Source: Lytechinus pictus
Taxonomy: Eukaryota > Echinodermata > Echinoidea > Temnopleuroida > Toxopneustidae
Direction of reading: 5' to 3'
NCBI RefSeq assembly: GCF_037042905.1
Contig: NW_026974141.1
Location: 4,642,001-4,706,000, forward strand
DNA: 64,000 bases
Part shown: in pieces, positions 1-12,599 of the stretch
How the letters are laid out: each line of letters begins with the position of its first letter
Position numbering within the stretch: position 1 is the stretch's first letter
Notes under the pieces: model-generated
The model's database searches: none
What the model was told of the DNA's origin: nothing
What the model saw: only the letters and a program-made list of their open reading frames with translations
Program-made: the position numbers and the translations under genes

Positions 1-195
1 CACAGGTGATATCCCTTTACCGCATTATATAGTCATGGTATTTCCTTATTTACTATCTAAGTTCACTGAACTGTCTCGCCATTATCTGGAGAGTTCACGC
101 CCAGAAATAGTCCGAGTGATTTGAATCACGTTTTCATATTGAATATGTACTATTCCCTCATTAATGAGCCATATTCTTTGCAGCATATTTATATA

Positions 196-333
196 ATATT
201 GACTGGTCTTGAGGGGAACATCAAATATATTGCCAGCAAAAGAATCATATTGGCCCGAGTCTTTAGACGAGGGCAATATGGGTCTTTTAAGGGCAATATA
301 TTTGATGTTCCCCGAAAGAAGGGCAGTCAATAT
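196..333. repeat. Small foldback element
   Basis: ATATTGACTGGTCTTGAGGGG at the left is complementary, with gaps, to the right end CCCC..GGGCAGTCAATAT; GAACATCAAATATATTGCC is mirrored by GGCAATATATTTGATGTTC. Arms are about 45 bases. Short open frames over it are by-products. The rest of 1-1600 shows only AT-rich sequence. Confidence 0.6.
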
Positions 334-1604
334 TTTTATTATCATCCAAATCAGATATCTAGAGCAAAAATCATGATAACAGTGATATCTTTTAAGAATA
401 GAGTTCTGTTGTGTCATGATAATATCAGTGTCTAGGCTCTGCACTTTACCATTATGACGTACTTGCAAGCACCCAGATCCAGGGTTGTCTTTATTATGAC
501 GTAGATCGTTGGTGCGCGGAACATTATGAAGCGTATCACTTCATTCGCATCCTCAAAGGCCCGGATGTGAGACCAGGGAAAATACAAAGGTATATTTTGC
601 GTCGTCTCTGCATGCAAAGTCAATACGCGCATTGAGACCGAGGAAAATACAAACAATATACCTATCCCTTCCCGATAATAATAAAATACAGGGAAATACG
701 GTTTTGTAAATGACCAGCTCAGATTTCTGATACGGGTGATAATGTATTTTAGATACAAGTACAGGTATCGAACGATGGCCTGGATTTTGTGTGGGTACAT
801 ACAATAGTTAGACATATGGCACCCCAGTTCCCAACAAACAAACAAAAAGGGTATGACCCCCTCCCCCCTGGCCCCAAAAATAAAATAAAATAAAATGAAA
901 CCCTCAAAGACCATGCATTTTATTGGCCAACAACATACAATAGCATATTTAGCATAAACATAAAGCAACATTATATAGCATATTATAAAAAGGAAAGAAA
1001 ATAATGAAAATATTTTTCAAAAATAATCACAAATTAACAATGAAAAATAAAAAAATTGTAATTGAAGAATGAAAAAAAAGGGGAAAAAATGTAACCAATT
1101 AATAGAAAAAAAAATGAAATCAAATCCAGTTTGATGAGAAATAGGATAAGAAACAAATAATTAACCCTCCTGCTCCCACCCTGAAACACAAAAAGAGAGT
1201 AAACTATTGCATGGTTTCAAGACTCCCTCCCACCATCACAGTGGTAGCCAGTGTATGATATGGATCATAAACAACACGCCATATTTCTTTTTGTTTGTAC
1301 CTTCTCAGGATAATGGCCTCATATCATCCAATGTTATTCCAGAGCAGTCTCCCAATATTGTCATGTCCTTTAGATGACCTGCAAAGATGACCGATGTATT
1401 GTTTTCCGGGGAGGCCCATCAGATATTCAGCCCCCTTCCCCCATTTCCCACTTTATGATTTATTTTGAAAGAAAATCTACAAAAAAAAAATATTTCAGTA
1501 TTGTACATGTACATGTACATTTTGGTTTTATATGTGTCTTATGACCTTGTCCATAATTGTACATTGGCAAGAAGAGGGCAGTTGCTTTCAAATTTATAGA
1601 AAAA

Positions 1605-1950
1605 CACTGCCCCCTTCTCGAGGTAAAACCCTCTAGCTCCATGTACATGTACGTCCCTACATGTAGCTATCTGCCTCCTTCCCGAGGTAAAACCCTCTGG
1701 CTACGCCCCTGCCTACCCCCTTCTCGAGGTAAAACCCTCTGGCTACCCCACTGCCTACCCCCCTCCCGAGGTAAAACCGTCTGGCTAAGCCCCTGTCTAC
1801 CCCCTTCTGAGGTAAAACCCTCTGCCTGCCCCCTTCCTGAGGTAAAACCCTCTGGCTACGCCCCTGTCTACCCCCTTCCCGAGGTAAAACCCTCTGGCTA
1901 CCCCACTGTCTATATATCCCCTTCTCAAGGGAAAACCCTCTGGCCATGCC
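1605..1950. repeat. Minisatellite, about 42-bp unit, about 8 copies
   Basis: The word GAGGTAAAACCCTCTGGCTA recurs about every 42 bases (1619, 1684, 1726, 1768, then two shortened units near 1810 and 1840, 1882, and a degraded one near 1927). Units have the form cgaggtaaaaccctctggct followed by C-rich spacer. Reading frames stay open on both strands because of the periodicity; no protein is inferred. Confidence 0.85.
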
Positions 1951-2009
1951 CCAGTCTCCAGCTCTGAAAAGGTTAATAGAATCTGTCTGGAAAGGGGCTC
2001 CATGTAGTG

Positions 2010-4300
2010 CATTATTGGAGATTGAGATAGCTAAATTGATTGATGAGCAAGACTTTAAACCTTCCCATGATCATGATGGTGGTCATTCCTGGGACAAGCG
2101 TATTTTTGGACATCGCAAATCAAATTCCAATCAGACGGACGCCTATTGTCTCTGCTTTCGAGGTGTAACGACTCGCATAATAGCCTCAAGAAAGATTTGA
2201 TGAATATCAATAAGGATGGGGCGTTGTCGTAGAAGTAAGTTTTAGTGCTCTGTCTTGTGTTACAAACAAACTATAGAGTTGCTTTGACCTACCCCGCATA
2301 CAGTGTTTACCAGTAGTGGTTGGGGGCACTTTTTCAAACGAAAAAATAAATCTGAAAATGAGCTTCATGTATTTGATTTCTTTTACTGTTTAACATTATT
2401 TGTTTTATGTGGAACTCAGTTTTATTTTACTTACTTTTCTTTTACATGCAGTATTAAAAAAAAATCTTTTTAGGCAGATCTTTTGAGAGCAAATTTTTCC
2501 TTGCGCCATTTATCAATTTCTCACCCAAGATCCATTCTTACTGTAGATTTGGACAGACTTATTCTGTTATCAACAGAAAGTAGAAATACAATCATGTGAA
2601 ATGTGATTATGTAAAAATAAACTTTTTTTTCATTGAAGAGTCTGACTTTGAATCCCCCGATTTTGATTTTAGGTTTGTTTTGTACCCAATTGTGAAATCA
2701 GCTTTATGTTTGAACGAATCTTTATTTATAACCCATTGAGTCTTATATTTACTCGTACTACTGAGTCTACACAGGTTTATAAAGGTCTATCAGAAATCAT
2801 ATCACATTCAAGGAGTTAAATGTATTTCCTAGTTATTTTATGTGCTAGACCTCCTGTTTTGATATATTTCATCATAGCATCATGTCGAAATATACCCATG
2901 CAATATACATCATGAACACATTGTAAACAACTCCATGTAAGGCATTCATTTTTCATTATCATTTATTAACATGAATTGTTGTTTATCTCGAGTTGTTTGT
3001 CTCACTTGTCCTTTTCCAGCTCCGTTGACATTCTCCAAAAATGGAAATTGTGCTTTGGTGTCTCCGGTTGAGGTGTACATGTATAAGTTGCTAGCTGTAG
3101 TTTACCACTTAAAAGTCATGATTACTGCAGGGAGTTGGGAAAAGATTTACTCTTACTATCTAGGCTTTTTCAAACCGCCTCGATTACAAGAATCCCCTAT
3201 AAATTACAAGAACCTTTTCTGGCTAAAAAGTACCTGTTAATCTTTATTGCATTCACACCGCCCTGAAACATACTCTTCAGGATAAGTTCCTGAAGTTATG
3301 AGCTGTATGGTCTGAAAATTTAATCAAGGCGCTTGATTTAAGATCGCAAGCTCAGCAACCACCTACATATACGGCGCCCGCGCCCAACTACACCCTGGGC
3401 TTAAAGTTCCTGTAATTTGCTTTCACACTGTCATAATACCGGCGACCTTGGAAAAATTCCTGCGAAAGTTCCCGTAATTTTGACAAGTACCTGTAGTATT
3501 AGTGGGTAATTATATCCTTTGGGGGAGATTGCCTGGTATTTTTTTATCGTGGTCAATTTCCCGATCAGAAAATACTAGGAATTGACAATCTTTGAGGCCG
3601 TCTGAGACCACCTTATTTGAAAGTTTCGAGTAGTGTCAGTACATGTATTGACAAGTCCTCAGGGAATAGAAGTGGAGGTCTATTAAAATTTCATAAAAAG
3701 GGTAATTACCAGTAGGATATTTTGTAATATTATCTTAATGTTCATGTGGGTAAACATGGATAATTGCTAGGCTCAAGTACATGTAGGTTCTAAATCAACA
3801 TGCTCATCATGCAGCCTGTATTGAATTAGTCACATCTTTCTTTTGTCGTATTATTTACCTTTGAAAACTACATGTTGTGCAAGCTGTCTGTGAATTGCTG
3901 CATAATATTATTCATTTCCTTTATGTACATTTTTTTTCTATTATATTTTGATGGAGGTACAGTGTAGGGGAATACCCTGATCCACATGTACATTTATGTA
4001 CAGTGTACATGGACCTACATACATGTACATGTTCATTTATAAGTTTTTCATCTTTGTATTGAGTTTGATATTCACATCTTCCTTTTTTATGATGATTGTT
4101 TGTATGTTGTGCAAGTTGCCATTTGCCACATATTTTTTTGATGGTCATTTTATTGGATTCTATTCGAACTCATTTTGAGATTTAACACCACAACTGGTAT
4201 ATAGCTTTAAATTCATTCCACTTGAATATTTTTTTTTTCATTTGTGGGGATAAATGGGAATCACTGGATGTACATGTACCAAGTATCTACATGTACAGTG
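2010..4300. other. Intergenic, no gene seen
   Basis: AT-rich DNA with several ACATGTACATGT strings (near 3990-4030). A degenerate foldback-like stretch lies around 3245-3500, with repeated words such as AAAGTTCCTGTAATTT. No frame shows codon bias or a domain. Confidence 0.5.
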
Positions 4301-5104
4301 TAGGACCCCTGTTACATCTGAGAGATTCCCTACCTCGGGCCGGTCGGGGCCTACCTCGGGTCGGAAAGAAATCAGATGTAAACATCCCAAACCTACCTCG
4401 GGCCACCTTTTAGCGAACCTACCCGAGACCACATCCAGAGGTAGTCTCGGGTAGGTATCGGGCCAGCCCCGGTCCACCAATTCGTAGATGTAAACGCACA
4501 CAAGCTTTCGAACGTATCTCGGTCCGTTCGCCAGCTGTCAAATTACGTCAAAGCGCGCGCTATCCCCTCCCAACCCTGTCGTTCTTTGAATGTTTTGCGG
4601 CATGTGAATTGTGATTGATAAACTCTTTGATTCTGATTTGTGATTGATAATGTCTTTGATTTGAGTGGAAAGAAGGAAGCATTTTAAACGTATCCTTTTC
4701 AAGTAGATCATATCTTCAACGACTGCTGGGATCATCAGCATTCTTCCAGAATCTCGGGTAAAGGTAAAAAGTGTAAAGAGTCGTTTCGACTCTCTCTGGA
4801 AATGATTGGCACATGTCCCACCCTGTCATTTCTGTGTAGCAGCCGACGAGTGTAACAAAATGTAAACAACTTCAATTAGCGCGCGCAAATTATTCAGAGC
4901 CTAGATCGAGAGCGCCCATTGGTGTCAGCAATCGGATACCGCTCGAAACCGTACCGATAGGGGAGGGAATGAACGTTGTGCTGTAACAGACCACATTTCG
5001 GACTCGGTCCGTTCACGAAGCTAATCCACCAATAATCCAGTCAAGGTTGCAAGTGGACTCGGTCGGGTCTCGGGTAGGAAACTTTCAGATGTAACAGGGG
5101 TCTA
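4301..5104. mobile_element. Terminal-inverted-repeat DNA element, 0.8 kb, non-coding
   Basis: The left end TAGGACCCCTGTTACATCTG and right end CAGATGTAACAGGGGTCTA are inverted repeats that continue about 35 bases inward (TACCTCGGG / CTCGGGTAGG). The left half contains four or more CTACCTCGGG or CGGGTAGG words. No transposase frame is present, so it is non-autonomous. GC content is higher than the flanks. Confidence 0.75.
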
Positions 5105-5214
5105 GATTTTCATCATTGTCTCTCTTACTATGAACTCAGAAGTGGCTACATGTACATGTAGAATATGTATACTATGGAGCAGTGCATGGTTTTATGGTTT
5201 GTTTCCAATTCTTC

Positions 5215-5625
5215 TATAAAATGCCTATTTGTCGAATTGCCAACTTGTCTTCTATCATTTGGTCTATCATCAGTTCGTCCAATATCCACATGGTGTAATT
5301 GCCATTTCGCCCACTCACCATTTCGTCTAATAACCAGTTGTTCCAATAGCCATTTAGTCCATATACCATTTGGTTTAAGCATGGACCAACAACTCTGTCA
5401 GAGTAGTAGGTTCATGGTTAAAGTTTTTGACTGTGCAAAATGAATGAAAATTAAATGGATATTAGACCAACTAGTTATTAGATGAAGCGATGATTGGACC
5501 AAATAGTTATTTGACCAAATGGTAGTTGGACCAAATGTTGATGGACGGAATGGCATTAGATTATTATGAAAGTAGACCATGTGGTGAGTGGACGATTTGG
5601 CAGTAGACGCATTGGCAATTTACCA
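5215..5625. repeat. Foldback array of short degenerate repeats (locus 1)
   Basis: The left half is a series of words like CATTTGGTCTATCATC, CAGTTCGTCCAATATCC and CATTTCGTCTAATAACC; the right half has their complements (GGACCAAATGGTAGTTGG, GGACGATTTGGCAGTAGACG). The repeat is about 12-16 bases, imperfect in length and sequence, and flips orientation near 5440. A sister array lies at 11112-11508. Confidence 0.75.
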
Positions 5626-5639
5626 TTTTTTCAGGGATG

Positions 5640-5764
5640 AACAAATTCCTTTGGTATAGGCATTAAACCTCAGTACCAGGTCCTTCGGAGAGGACCTTAA
5701 GCCGTCGGTCCTCTGGTTGCTTGCTTACAAGCATTAATGCTTTCTTAGCAATCAGGTAAAAAAA
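5640..5764 (+). mobile_element. Truncated tRNA-SINE copy (3' body only)
   Basis: Matches the non-tRNA body of the element at 8031-8228 in the opposite orientation: shared words include ACCAGGTCC, CGGAGAGGACCTTAAGCCGT, CTGGTTGCTTGCT and CTTTCTTAGCA. The tRNA-like head is missing, as expected of a 5'-truncated copy. Confidence 0.7.
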
Positions 5765-5987
5765 TCACCACCAATTTCACCAATTTCAATAAGAAATCTA
5801 TTAATAACAATTATTACAACAGAATCTCTCATTTTCATGGGTTTTTACCTGTACAGACTGGATAAACACAGTGAATGCATAGAATGTATGTAATTGCATA
5901 ATGTTATCCATATTTTCCCCAAAAATATCAGGTGATTATATTCTATAGGCCTATAAAAGCTTGTGCGATCAACCAGTCAATCTTCAG

Positions 5988-6150
5988 GTTAATAACAACC
6001 TGGGTCAATAATAAGCTAAAGCGTGATGATAATACAGCTACCAGGGATGACACATTCATGTGCGATGAAGTGTGTCCAAGCGGCCACGCACTCACGAAAA
6101 TAGACTCGCCAGATAGTCTCTCATCTTCAGACCCATTTTCATGTTTGTGA
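5988..6150 (+). other. Doubtful exon-like open frame
   Basis: After TCAATCTTCAG the frame reads VNNKLKRDDNTATRDD and ends SSSDPFSCL then TGA, with balanced codon use. The pyrimidine tract is weak and no partner exon was found. It is listed only because this stretch is otherwise empty and less repetitive than its surroundings. Confidence 0.12.
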
Positions 6151-8030
6151 TAGCAAAATGGTATGTGCATACATGTTCATGGACACGGATTAGGCTTTTA
6201 ATACCCAAAGTATTTTTAGTTTTTCTTTTTGCATATTGCATTTATATTATATTATTATCAAACAACATTCTGTAAATGTCTAATATATTTTTTAACATGG
6301 AAGGGTACATGTAAATATAAAAACATGTACTGTAGTCCCTATGACTTTAATGCTTTCATCCATTTATCACTGGAAATCTTCTTTTTTTTACCACGTTTTG
6401 TTGTGTTCTCATTTTATGGCTCCACACACCAAAACCAATGGATTAGTAAAGTCATTAAACATATGAAAATAAAAGCGTTCACTTTAAAAGTACCGGGACT
6501 GGGAATGTTGAAATAATGAAGAGACTTGTCTGACATTTTAGCTGACATACAGTACATGCAGTCTGTCCGACAATCCCATTGAAAGAATGCTTTATCAATA
6601 GCCAAGGTCCAAGGGTAATTGTTGGATCAGACATCTTGCTGACAAAAATATTGATGTAATGCTCCTTTGAACGTGGTTGAAGCCCTCATGAAAGGTCTGA
6701 AATTTGAGACTAGCTGTCACCCTATTGGGTTGATAAATAAACTCCAGTGACATGTCCCTCTTACTGTACACAGACACACACACAGATTGCTCCATTCATG
6801 GCTACTAATAACGCAATCGCCAAGTGGCCAATGCCATCAATACAGGGCGCACGCCGCGAGTCATTATTATTCCCCTGTTGGTTAATGGCAAGGGGTTTCC
6901 CAAACGTAAACTTGGAAGCAGATATAAGCAGGTGAAGACTTCGAGGGACGATCAGATACCACTGCGATACCACTACTTGCTAGTATACTGACTGCTGTGA
7001 CTGTCGGTGAACTAGGATTTGTGTACCACATAATTGTATAACTGTATTTTTATTTAAAATCTTTTTACAAATTATCGAACAATTACCGCACTGGAATCTG
7101 GATGCCTTCTTTTTGTGAAAATTTGTGAGCAAGATAGCAAGACCTGGAGAGTTTACTGTGAATTTCTACTTTTAAAGTTAAACTGACTATTGTTTTGAAC
7201 TGTATGCTAATATTGAGACTCTAATTTTCAGGATCCTATTATACTGGATTAATAGATTTTTTTTCTTCAGATTTTGAGGTTGAATTATGGTGAGTGGATT
7301 GTAAACTACATATACGGTATCCATACTTTTTCCAATCGAAGATTAAAACAGTAGGCTATGTATGATTTAGGAATGAAGAGTGTATGATTGTAATAGGTCT
7401 GCCTCTATTGATGTAGGCCTACCAGAACATAGCCTGCAATACATATATGCTTTGTCATGCTCATATACCTGTATATTACCTATGAAGGCCTATACTGTAT
7501 GCCTCGGTATCTCTTCTCTGCCTTTGTTTCCATTTCTTCACAAGTTTTTACCCTTTTTTTGTTTGTTTAGTTTCTTTATTTTTATTTTTTCATTAAAAAA
7601 AAAAATTGTTGTTTATTTTTATTTATTTATTCATTTGTTTATTTATATATATATTTATTTCATTATTTGTTTATTTATTTATATATATATTTTTTTAGGG
7701 GGGAGGGTATTTCATTTGATTATGTATTGTACTTCTAGTTCAATCATGGTAAAGTGTTCACCATGCATGTACATGTAGGCAAACGATCGTTATCTCTCCT
7801 TTAAGCAATACTGTACATACATGTAGTTTATGACACTGACGGTTGGTTAAAAAAAAATTGGATGATATCTTCATCTAAGTTACTTTGTCTGGGATTTCTT
7901 GGTTATTTAATTCCAGAATATTGAATACCATATTCATGATTTACTTCTGCATAATGTATGTACTTGTACATGTACATAATATGTATAACTTGTGTTAATG
8001 TTATGTTAATGTTATATGTTATACCGAGGT
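6151..8030. other. Intergenic, AT-rich, with simple repeats
   Basis: No gene recognised. A run of TTTA/TA-rich simple sequence lies at about 7560-7700, including TATATATATATTTATTT-like words. Several long hydrophobic frames here are translations of that simple DNA. Confidence 0.5.
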
Positions 8031-8228
8031 TGTTTTACCTGACTGCTAAGAAAGCACGAATGCCTGTGAGCAAGCAACCAGGGGACCAACGGCTCAAGGT
8101 CCTCTCCGAGGGACCTGGTAATGAGGATAAATGCCTTACCAAAGGGCACTAGCGCACCACTTTGGAATCGAACCCGGGTCACCGGAATCCGAAACCCCCG
8201 CTCTACCGACTGAGCTATCGCGCCTCCA
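8031..8228 (-). mobile_element. tRNA-derived SINE
   Basis: On the minus strand it begins GGAGGCGCGATAGCTCAGTC, then GGTAGAGC (A box), and GGGTTCGATTCC (B box), followed by a non-tRNA body ending CTTTCTTAGCAGTCAGGT. The acceptor stem does not pair at its 3' side, so this is not a working tRNA gene. The A and B boxes would act as an internal RNA polymerase III promoter. Confidence 0.85.
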
Positions 8229-8357
8229 ATATAATGCATTTTATATGTACATGTAACATGAAATGCTATTTTTAACTTCAATCAAATTTTGTATTTAGTA
8301 TGATGTAATTGTATAAACCACTATACTCTGTATTTTTTTTCTTTGTTCCAATTTCAG

Positions 8358-8438
8358 AGTCAAGATGACTTTCCTATCAAAGTACCACTCGATGTGGATT
8401 GACCGTAAAGTTGAGGGCAAGAAAAGAGAAATATAAAT
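8358..8438 (+). other. Orphan exon-like segment (81 bp), gene unknown
   Basis: A strong pyrimidine tract and acceptor (TTGTTCCAATTTCAG) ends at 8357, and a consensus donor GTAAGT starts at 8439. In one frame it reads SQDDFPIKVPLDVD then stop, which looks like a protein C-terminus; in another VKMTFLSKYHSMWIDRKVEG then a few residues and stop. It could be a terminal coding exon with a UTR intron, or an upstream 5'UTR exon of the Bcl-2-like gene. No partner exon was identified, so it may also be chance. Confidence 0.25.
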
Positions 8439-8449
8439 GTAAGTACAAT

Positions 8450-9949
8450 ATTACAGAAATTATTCATTTCATTTCATAATGTGCAAGGACAGGTACTTTT
8501 GTTAATAGTCCATGCTTGCTTAATAGAACTTTAGAAGTACTTGCAGATATACAGTCTGATGCCTTAATCCTTGGTTTAAAAAGCTCTACTTGGATATAGA
8601 AAATCCCCCCAACACTCAAGAATATGTATGGGGTGCCAAAGAACTGGGGGGGGGGGGGGCTGCAGTTTCTTCCACTTGTATGTAGGCCTATGTTCATCAT
8701 GTAGATCATATGAGTTTTAATGTTAATAAGAAAAAGTGTCTGTTTTTCCTCTATAAACCTGTTACTATAAAGTATAAACAAGCGTTGATTTTCATTTTTA
8801 TTTGTATTTCTGACCGCGATGCAATGAATATATTTGTTCATTCGCTCCATTCAGACAATGTGGGTTTTTTTTACCTTGAACTTATGTACATGTACAATGT
8901 ACATGTAGCTACATGTTTGTGTTTCATCTATTATTAGATTTTTTCCATCTGTATACATGTACATGTGTAAATTCCCTGTTTTGCATGGATTTTAAAGGTA
9001 TTACAAGTTAATAATTGTAATGATCTACTTGTTCTTGTTCACGATACCATGACATTCTGAATAGATAAGGTGAAAATTTATTCCAAATTTGCTGATGTAA
9101 AAGTGTGAGGTTTTTTTTTAATTTGAATTTCCTCAATGCATGTAGGCCTACAATGTACATTGTATTTTTGTAGGCCCTACTCTACTACTGTACTTGATCT
9201 CAGCAAACCTTTGATAGCCAAGTTCTTTGTTTCCCTTTTTTCCAGAAGATACATTGTAGTGGAAAATGATTTTAATATGCATTGGATTGGCACCATGATG
9301 ACACTCCTACAATTGTGGTTTATGGAGGAGGGGGGGGGGGAGGGGGGGGGGGGAGGGGGGCACTACATTCATGTATACATTGTAGGCCTAGACAATTATA
9401 TAGATGGACATTTGAGGGGATAAGAATAGGTAAGAGTTGCGACTATGCAGGCCCAGCGGACAGGTGCAATTAACTCGGCCAATATGCCCGATTTGTTTTG
9501 AATTTTTTAACATTCGTCCACGCACATGGAGACTGCTAGAGTTCATTTTTTCATGAAAAATTCATTGGGTTATATGTTCGCCGTATGTGAACGAAATTTC
9601 CTCTGATTTTCAGGACAAAAATGATAATGTTCTATCCTGCAAAAATGGTATCAAACAATCATATAGTTTTAATTTCTCGCTTACTTTCATTTTCGTTGTC
9701 TCCAAAACTATAATACTTTCAAACTTTTTCCAGACATACAGTGTATCTTCTTCTTCTGGTAACAGTACAGGCCACCGTCTGGTGTATGGTTGTACTGACT
9801 AAACCCCGCATTGAATATTCATGAGATTTGCTGTGCATATTCATGAGATAATAAAAATCATGAAGAGATAGTGTGTGGGGTGGGTTGTCGGATGGGGTGA
9901 TCATGAAGAGTGATACATAGAGCAAAGAACAGGGAGAGAGAGATAGACT
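8450..9949. other. Intergenic, G-tract and ACATGTAC-rich
   Basis: No gene. Notable simple sequence: G runs at 8646-8659 and at 9329-9360, where long G blocks are broken only by single A bases (possible G-quadruplex). ACATGTACA-type palindromic strings occur near 8885-8960. Confidence 0.5.
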
Positions 9950-10412
9950 GAGGCCATTCTCATTACGCTTTCTAAAACTAGTTTACTGGAAACCGATTCA
10001 GGAAACCACTTTGGAAGATCGCTTTGCTAGCATTCCCACTTGATCACACGAAAGTGGTTTTCAAAATCACTTCACGTAAAGCGCTCTTGTTGCTATGGAA
10101 ACGCTCTCAGTGGGGTGACACGTTTCGCGCGAAATTCAAAACCGCAGCATAGGCATTCTACACCTGTCGTGTGGAGTAGCGCGCTCAAATGTGCGAAGAT
10201 CGCTTCCCAAGTCACGCTTGTGTCCTCACTTACGCTAAAACCAGTTTAACGAGGCAAAGTGATCTTGAAAACTACATCGCGAGGTGTTTTTCCAAACTGG
10301 TTTGGAAGATCGCTTCCAAGACCGCTTCGACCGTTCTCACTACGCGTTAAACTAGTTTCCACTAAACTAGTTTTCAGTAAACTAGTTTTAGGAACGTAGT
10401 GAGAACAGCCTC
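9950..10412. mobile_element. Foldback DNA element with ACTAGT-rich ends, copy 1
   Basis: Ends GAGGCCATTCTCATTACG and GTAGTGAGAACAGCCTC are inverted; both sides carry AAACTAGTTTA words. The middle (CTTGTTGCTATGGAAACGCT, CCGCAGCATAGGCATTCTAC) matches the element at 14787-15249 in the opposite orientation. No coding capacity. Confidence 0.8.
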
Positions 10413-11111
10413 CATGAGACAGAGAAAGAGGTAAAGAACAGAGAGTTCATCAGAGACAGTGAAATGGGAGACAGATGTAGAGGATTGAAAAAGAAAAGTT
10501 GAAATCACTGGGAATAAAAAGAGAACAATAACGACAGACAAACTACATGTAGTAAACCTGCAGCCGGACAGACACAGTCGGTGATCTAGAGACAGACATC
10601 TGAGGTACTTGACCCTGATAAGGAAACACCATCGCTAACAAACAATCCAAAAATAACAACAATGGAATGAAAAATAACTCTACCAAATCTCCCATCCACT
10701 AATCGACATTCCACCCCCCTGATATCACTCTTTGTTCTGGTGGTAGTAGTCATCCTATTAATTAGGGGATTGTTAATATCATTAATCGCCGATTGGTCGT
10801 TGTATCGAGATGATAGTCGACGGGACCGGTCAGATTTGACCGCGAGTTGCATTTGGCGGTATACGGGTGATTGATGACTCCTCCCGCAAATATTACACAT
10901 TTGTTGACCATGTGTTTTGATGGGGCTCTAATTAATGTTGTCTGATTGTTGGTAGATTATAGTCTACTGCAACCAGACCAAGAGAAAGAGAGCCGTAGTT
11001 GGATGGTAGTCTGTGAGCACAGGCTCAAATTTGATGCATAAACAAATTCAACCTTGTCAGGAGTGAAGAGTAGCCTCTGAACTATCTGTACATACATGTC
11101 TGTAGGCCAAC
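10413..11111. other. Intergenic, nothing recognised
   Basis: Purine-rich then mixed sequence with no convincing frame, splice signals or repeat. Confidence 0.4.
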
Positions 11112-11508
11112 AGGTAAATTGACAATTCGTCCACTGCCAACTCGTCCAATACCATTCCGTCTATCAACATTTCGTCTAACAACCATTTGGTCCAATATCC
11201 ATTTGGTCCAATCATCACTTCGTCTAATTATCATGTCGTCTATCACCAATGCGTCTCATAACCAGTTGGCCTAATATCCATTTCAATTTCATTCTTTTTG
11301 CACAATTACCACTTTAGTCCAATTCGACCGAATGGTATATGGAGTAATGCCCATTGGACAAACTGGTTATTAGACGAAATGGTGAGTGGACAAATTGGCA
11401 AAATTTTAGACCATGTGGATAGTGGATGAATTGAACTGATGGTAGACCAAAGGACAGTAGAGAAGTTGGCAATTGGACGAATTGGCAATAGACGAATTGG
11501 AAATAAAC
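11112..11508. repeat. Foldback array of short degenerate repeats (locus 2)
   Basis: The left half is CAATTCGTCCACTGCCAA, CATTTCGTCTAACAACCA and CATTTGGTCCAATATC words; after about 11310 the complements follow (GACGAAATGGTGAGTGGAC, GGACGAATTGGCAATAGACG). Same vocabulary as 5215-5625 but the two loci do not align base by base, so the shared feature is the motif and the head-to-head layout. Confidence 0.75.
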
Positions 11509-11509
11509 C

Positions 11510-12384
11510 GGCCTACATACTGTGGAAGCAGCAATAGCACTGAACCTACACAGTCTTAGCCTACTATTTCAGAATTTGCATTGTGCTCTTTTCATGAAAA
11601 CCAAATGTCTGTGCCTGCAGGTGCAGACTAGTTGGATTGAGTATGTAGATGAAAGGAGGGGTTTTTAAAGAAATGACTTTGGAGAGAATAAAGGTAATGT
11701 AGAGGAGCTAGAAGAAGAAGAGAGGTTAGGATTGGAGAAAACAAGCGAGAGAGAGAGAGAGAGAGAATAGGGATGAGGATAATGTGCCCTACTTCGTAAA
11801 CTGGTAATAAAAAGGAAACATAAGCTCAGTCACGGTATAGAATAATGATGATAACAGAACTGTTCTTACAAAGGTTCACATCAGAAAACCTGAAGGAGAA
11901 AAGATGAAGGAAAGTTGTTGGAAATGCTTTGATTTATTAAAGCATGCATCTTCATCCAGACTGAAATTGTACACAGGACATCATGCCCCTTTCATTCCAA
12001 ACAAAAGGGCTTTCCCTCTTTCATTTTCCTTTTATACCAATTTCCACCTCGCCCAAGCGATAGTTTCTGGGAAAGCAGCCGCAAGATTCCTCGAAGGCGA
12101 CCTTGACCAAAGTTTTCTCTCACGCAAATTCTTAGAAATGGGCAGATGTGCTATTGGGGGCAGAAAAGACAAGTGTTGAGAGAGAATGAGAAAGAAATGT
12201 GGACAGGGGAGTCGGGGGGGGGGGGGGGGGGAGGGGTATTCATTTTTTATTTTGCATTTTAAATACTATCTTTCATTTTGTGTCAAGCACACATTTAAGT
12301 GTACCTGTATTTTTGGTGATTGTTCCAGAAAGATTGTAGGCTTTGTTGATAACCAAAATTATTTATTTTTGAACAGGATTTTGT
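11510..12384. other. Intergenic, simple repeats
   Basis: (GA)n at about 11748-11767 and a G run at 12212-12237. No gene supported. Confidence 0.45.
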
Positions 12385-12599
12385 ACACTCTAAATTCCAA
12401 GGATTTAAGATAAATGCAAATCGGCTGTGGATAGTGACCAGCCGAATGTTGGATTTGTTAGGATTAACTTTCAAATCTCAAAAAGATTTCAATTGAAATC
12501 TTTTAGATTTATACATGTATAAAACTAAATCTAATATTCAGCTGGTTACCATTCACAGCCGATCTGGATTTATTTTAGATCCTACAAATTTAGAGTGTA
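12385..12599. mobile_element. Miniature foldback element, 215 bp
   Basis: The left arm begins ACACTCTAAATTCCAAGGAT and the right arm ends ACAAATTTAGAGTGTA; inward GCAAATCGGCTGTGG pairs with CACAGCCGATCTGG. Arms total about 75 bases around a short A/T loop. Not coding. Confidence 0.8.

Noticed and set aside
1557..2012. Repetitive proteins over the 42-bp minisatellite
   Set aside because: A period of 42 is divisible by three, so frames stay open on both strands without selection.
5932..6150. A calponin-homology start (TWVNNKLKR) as part of a larger gene
   Set aside because: The following residues do not continue the CH-domain pattern and no neighbouring exon was found; kept only as a low-confidence feature.
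8150..8228. A tRNA gene on the minus strand
   Set aside because: A and B boxes are present but the acceptor stem does not pair and the sequence continues into a SINE body shared with 5640-5764.
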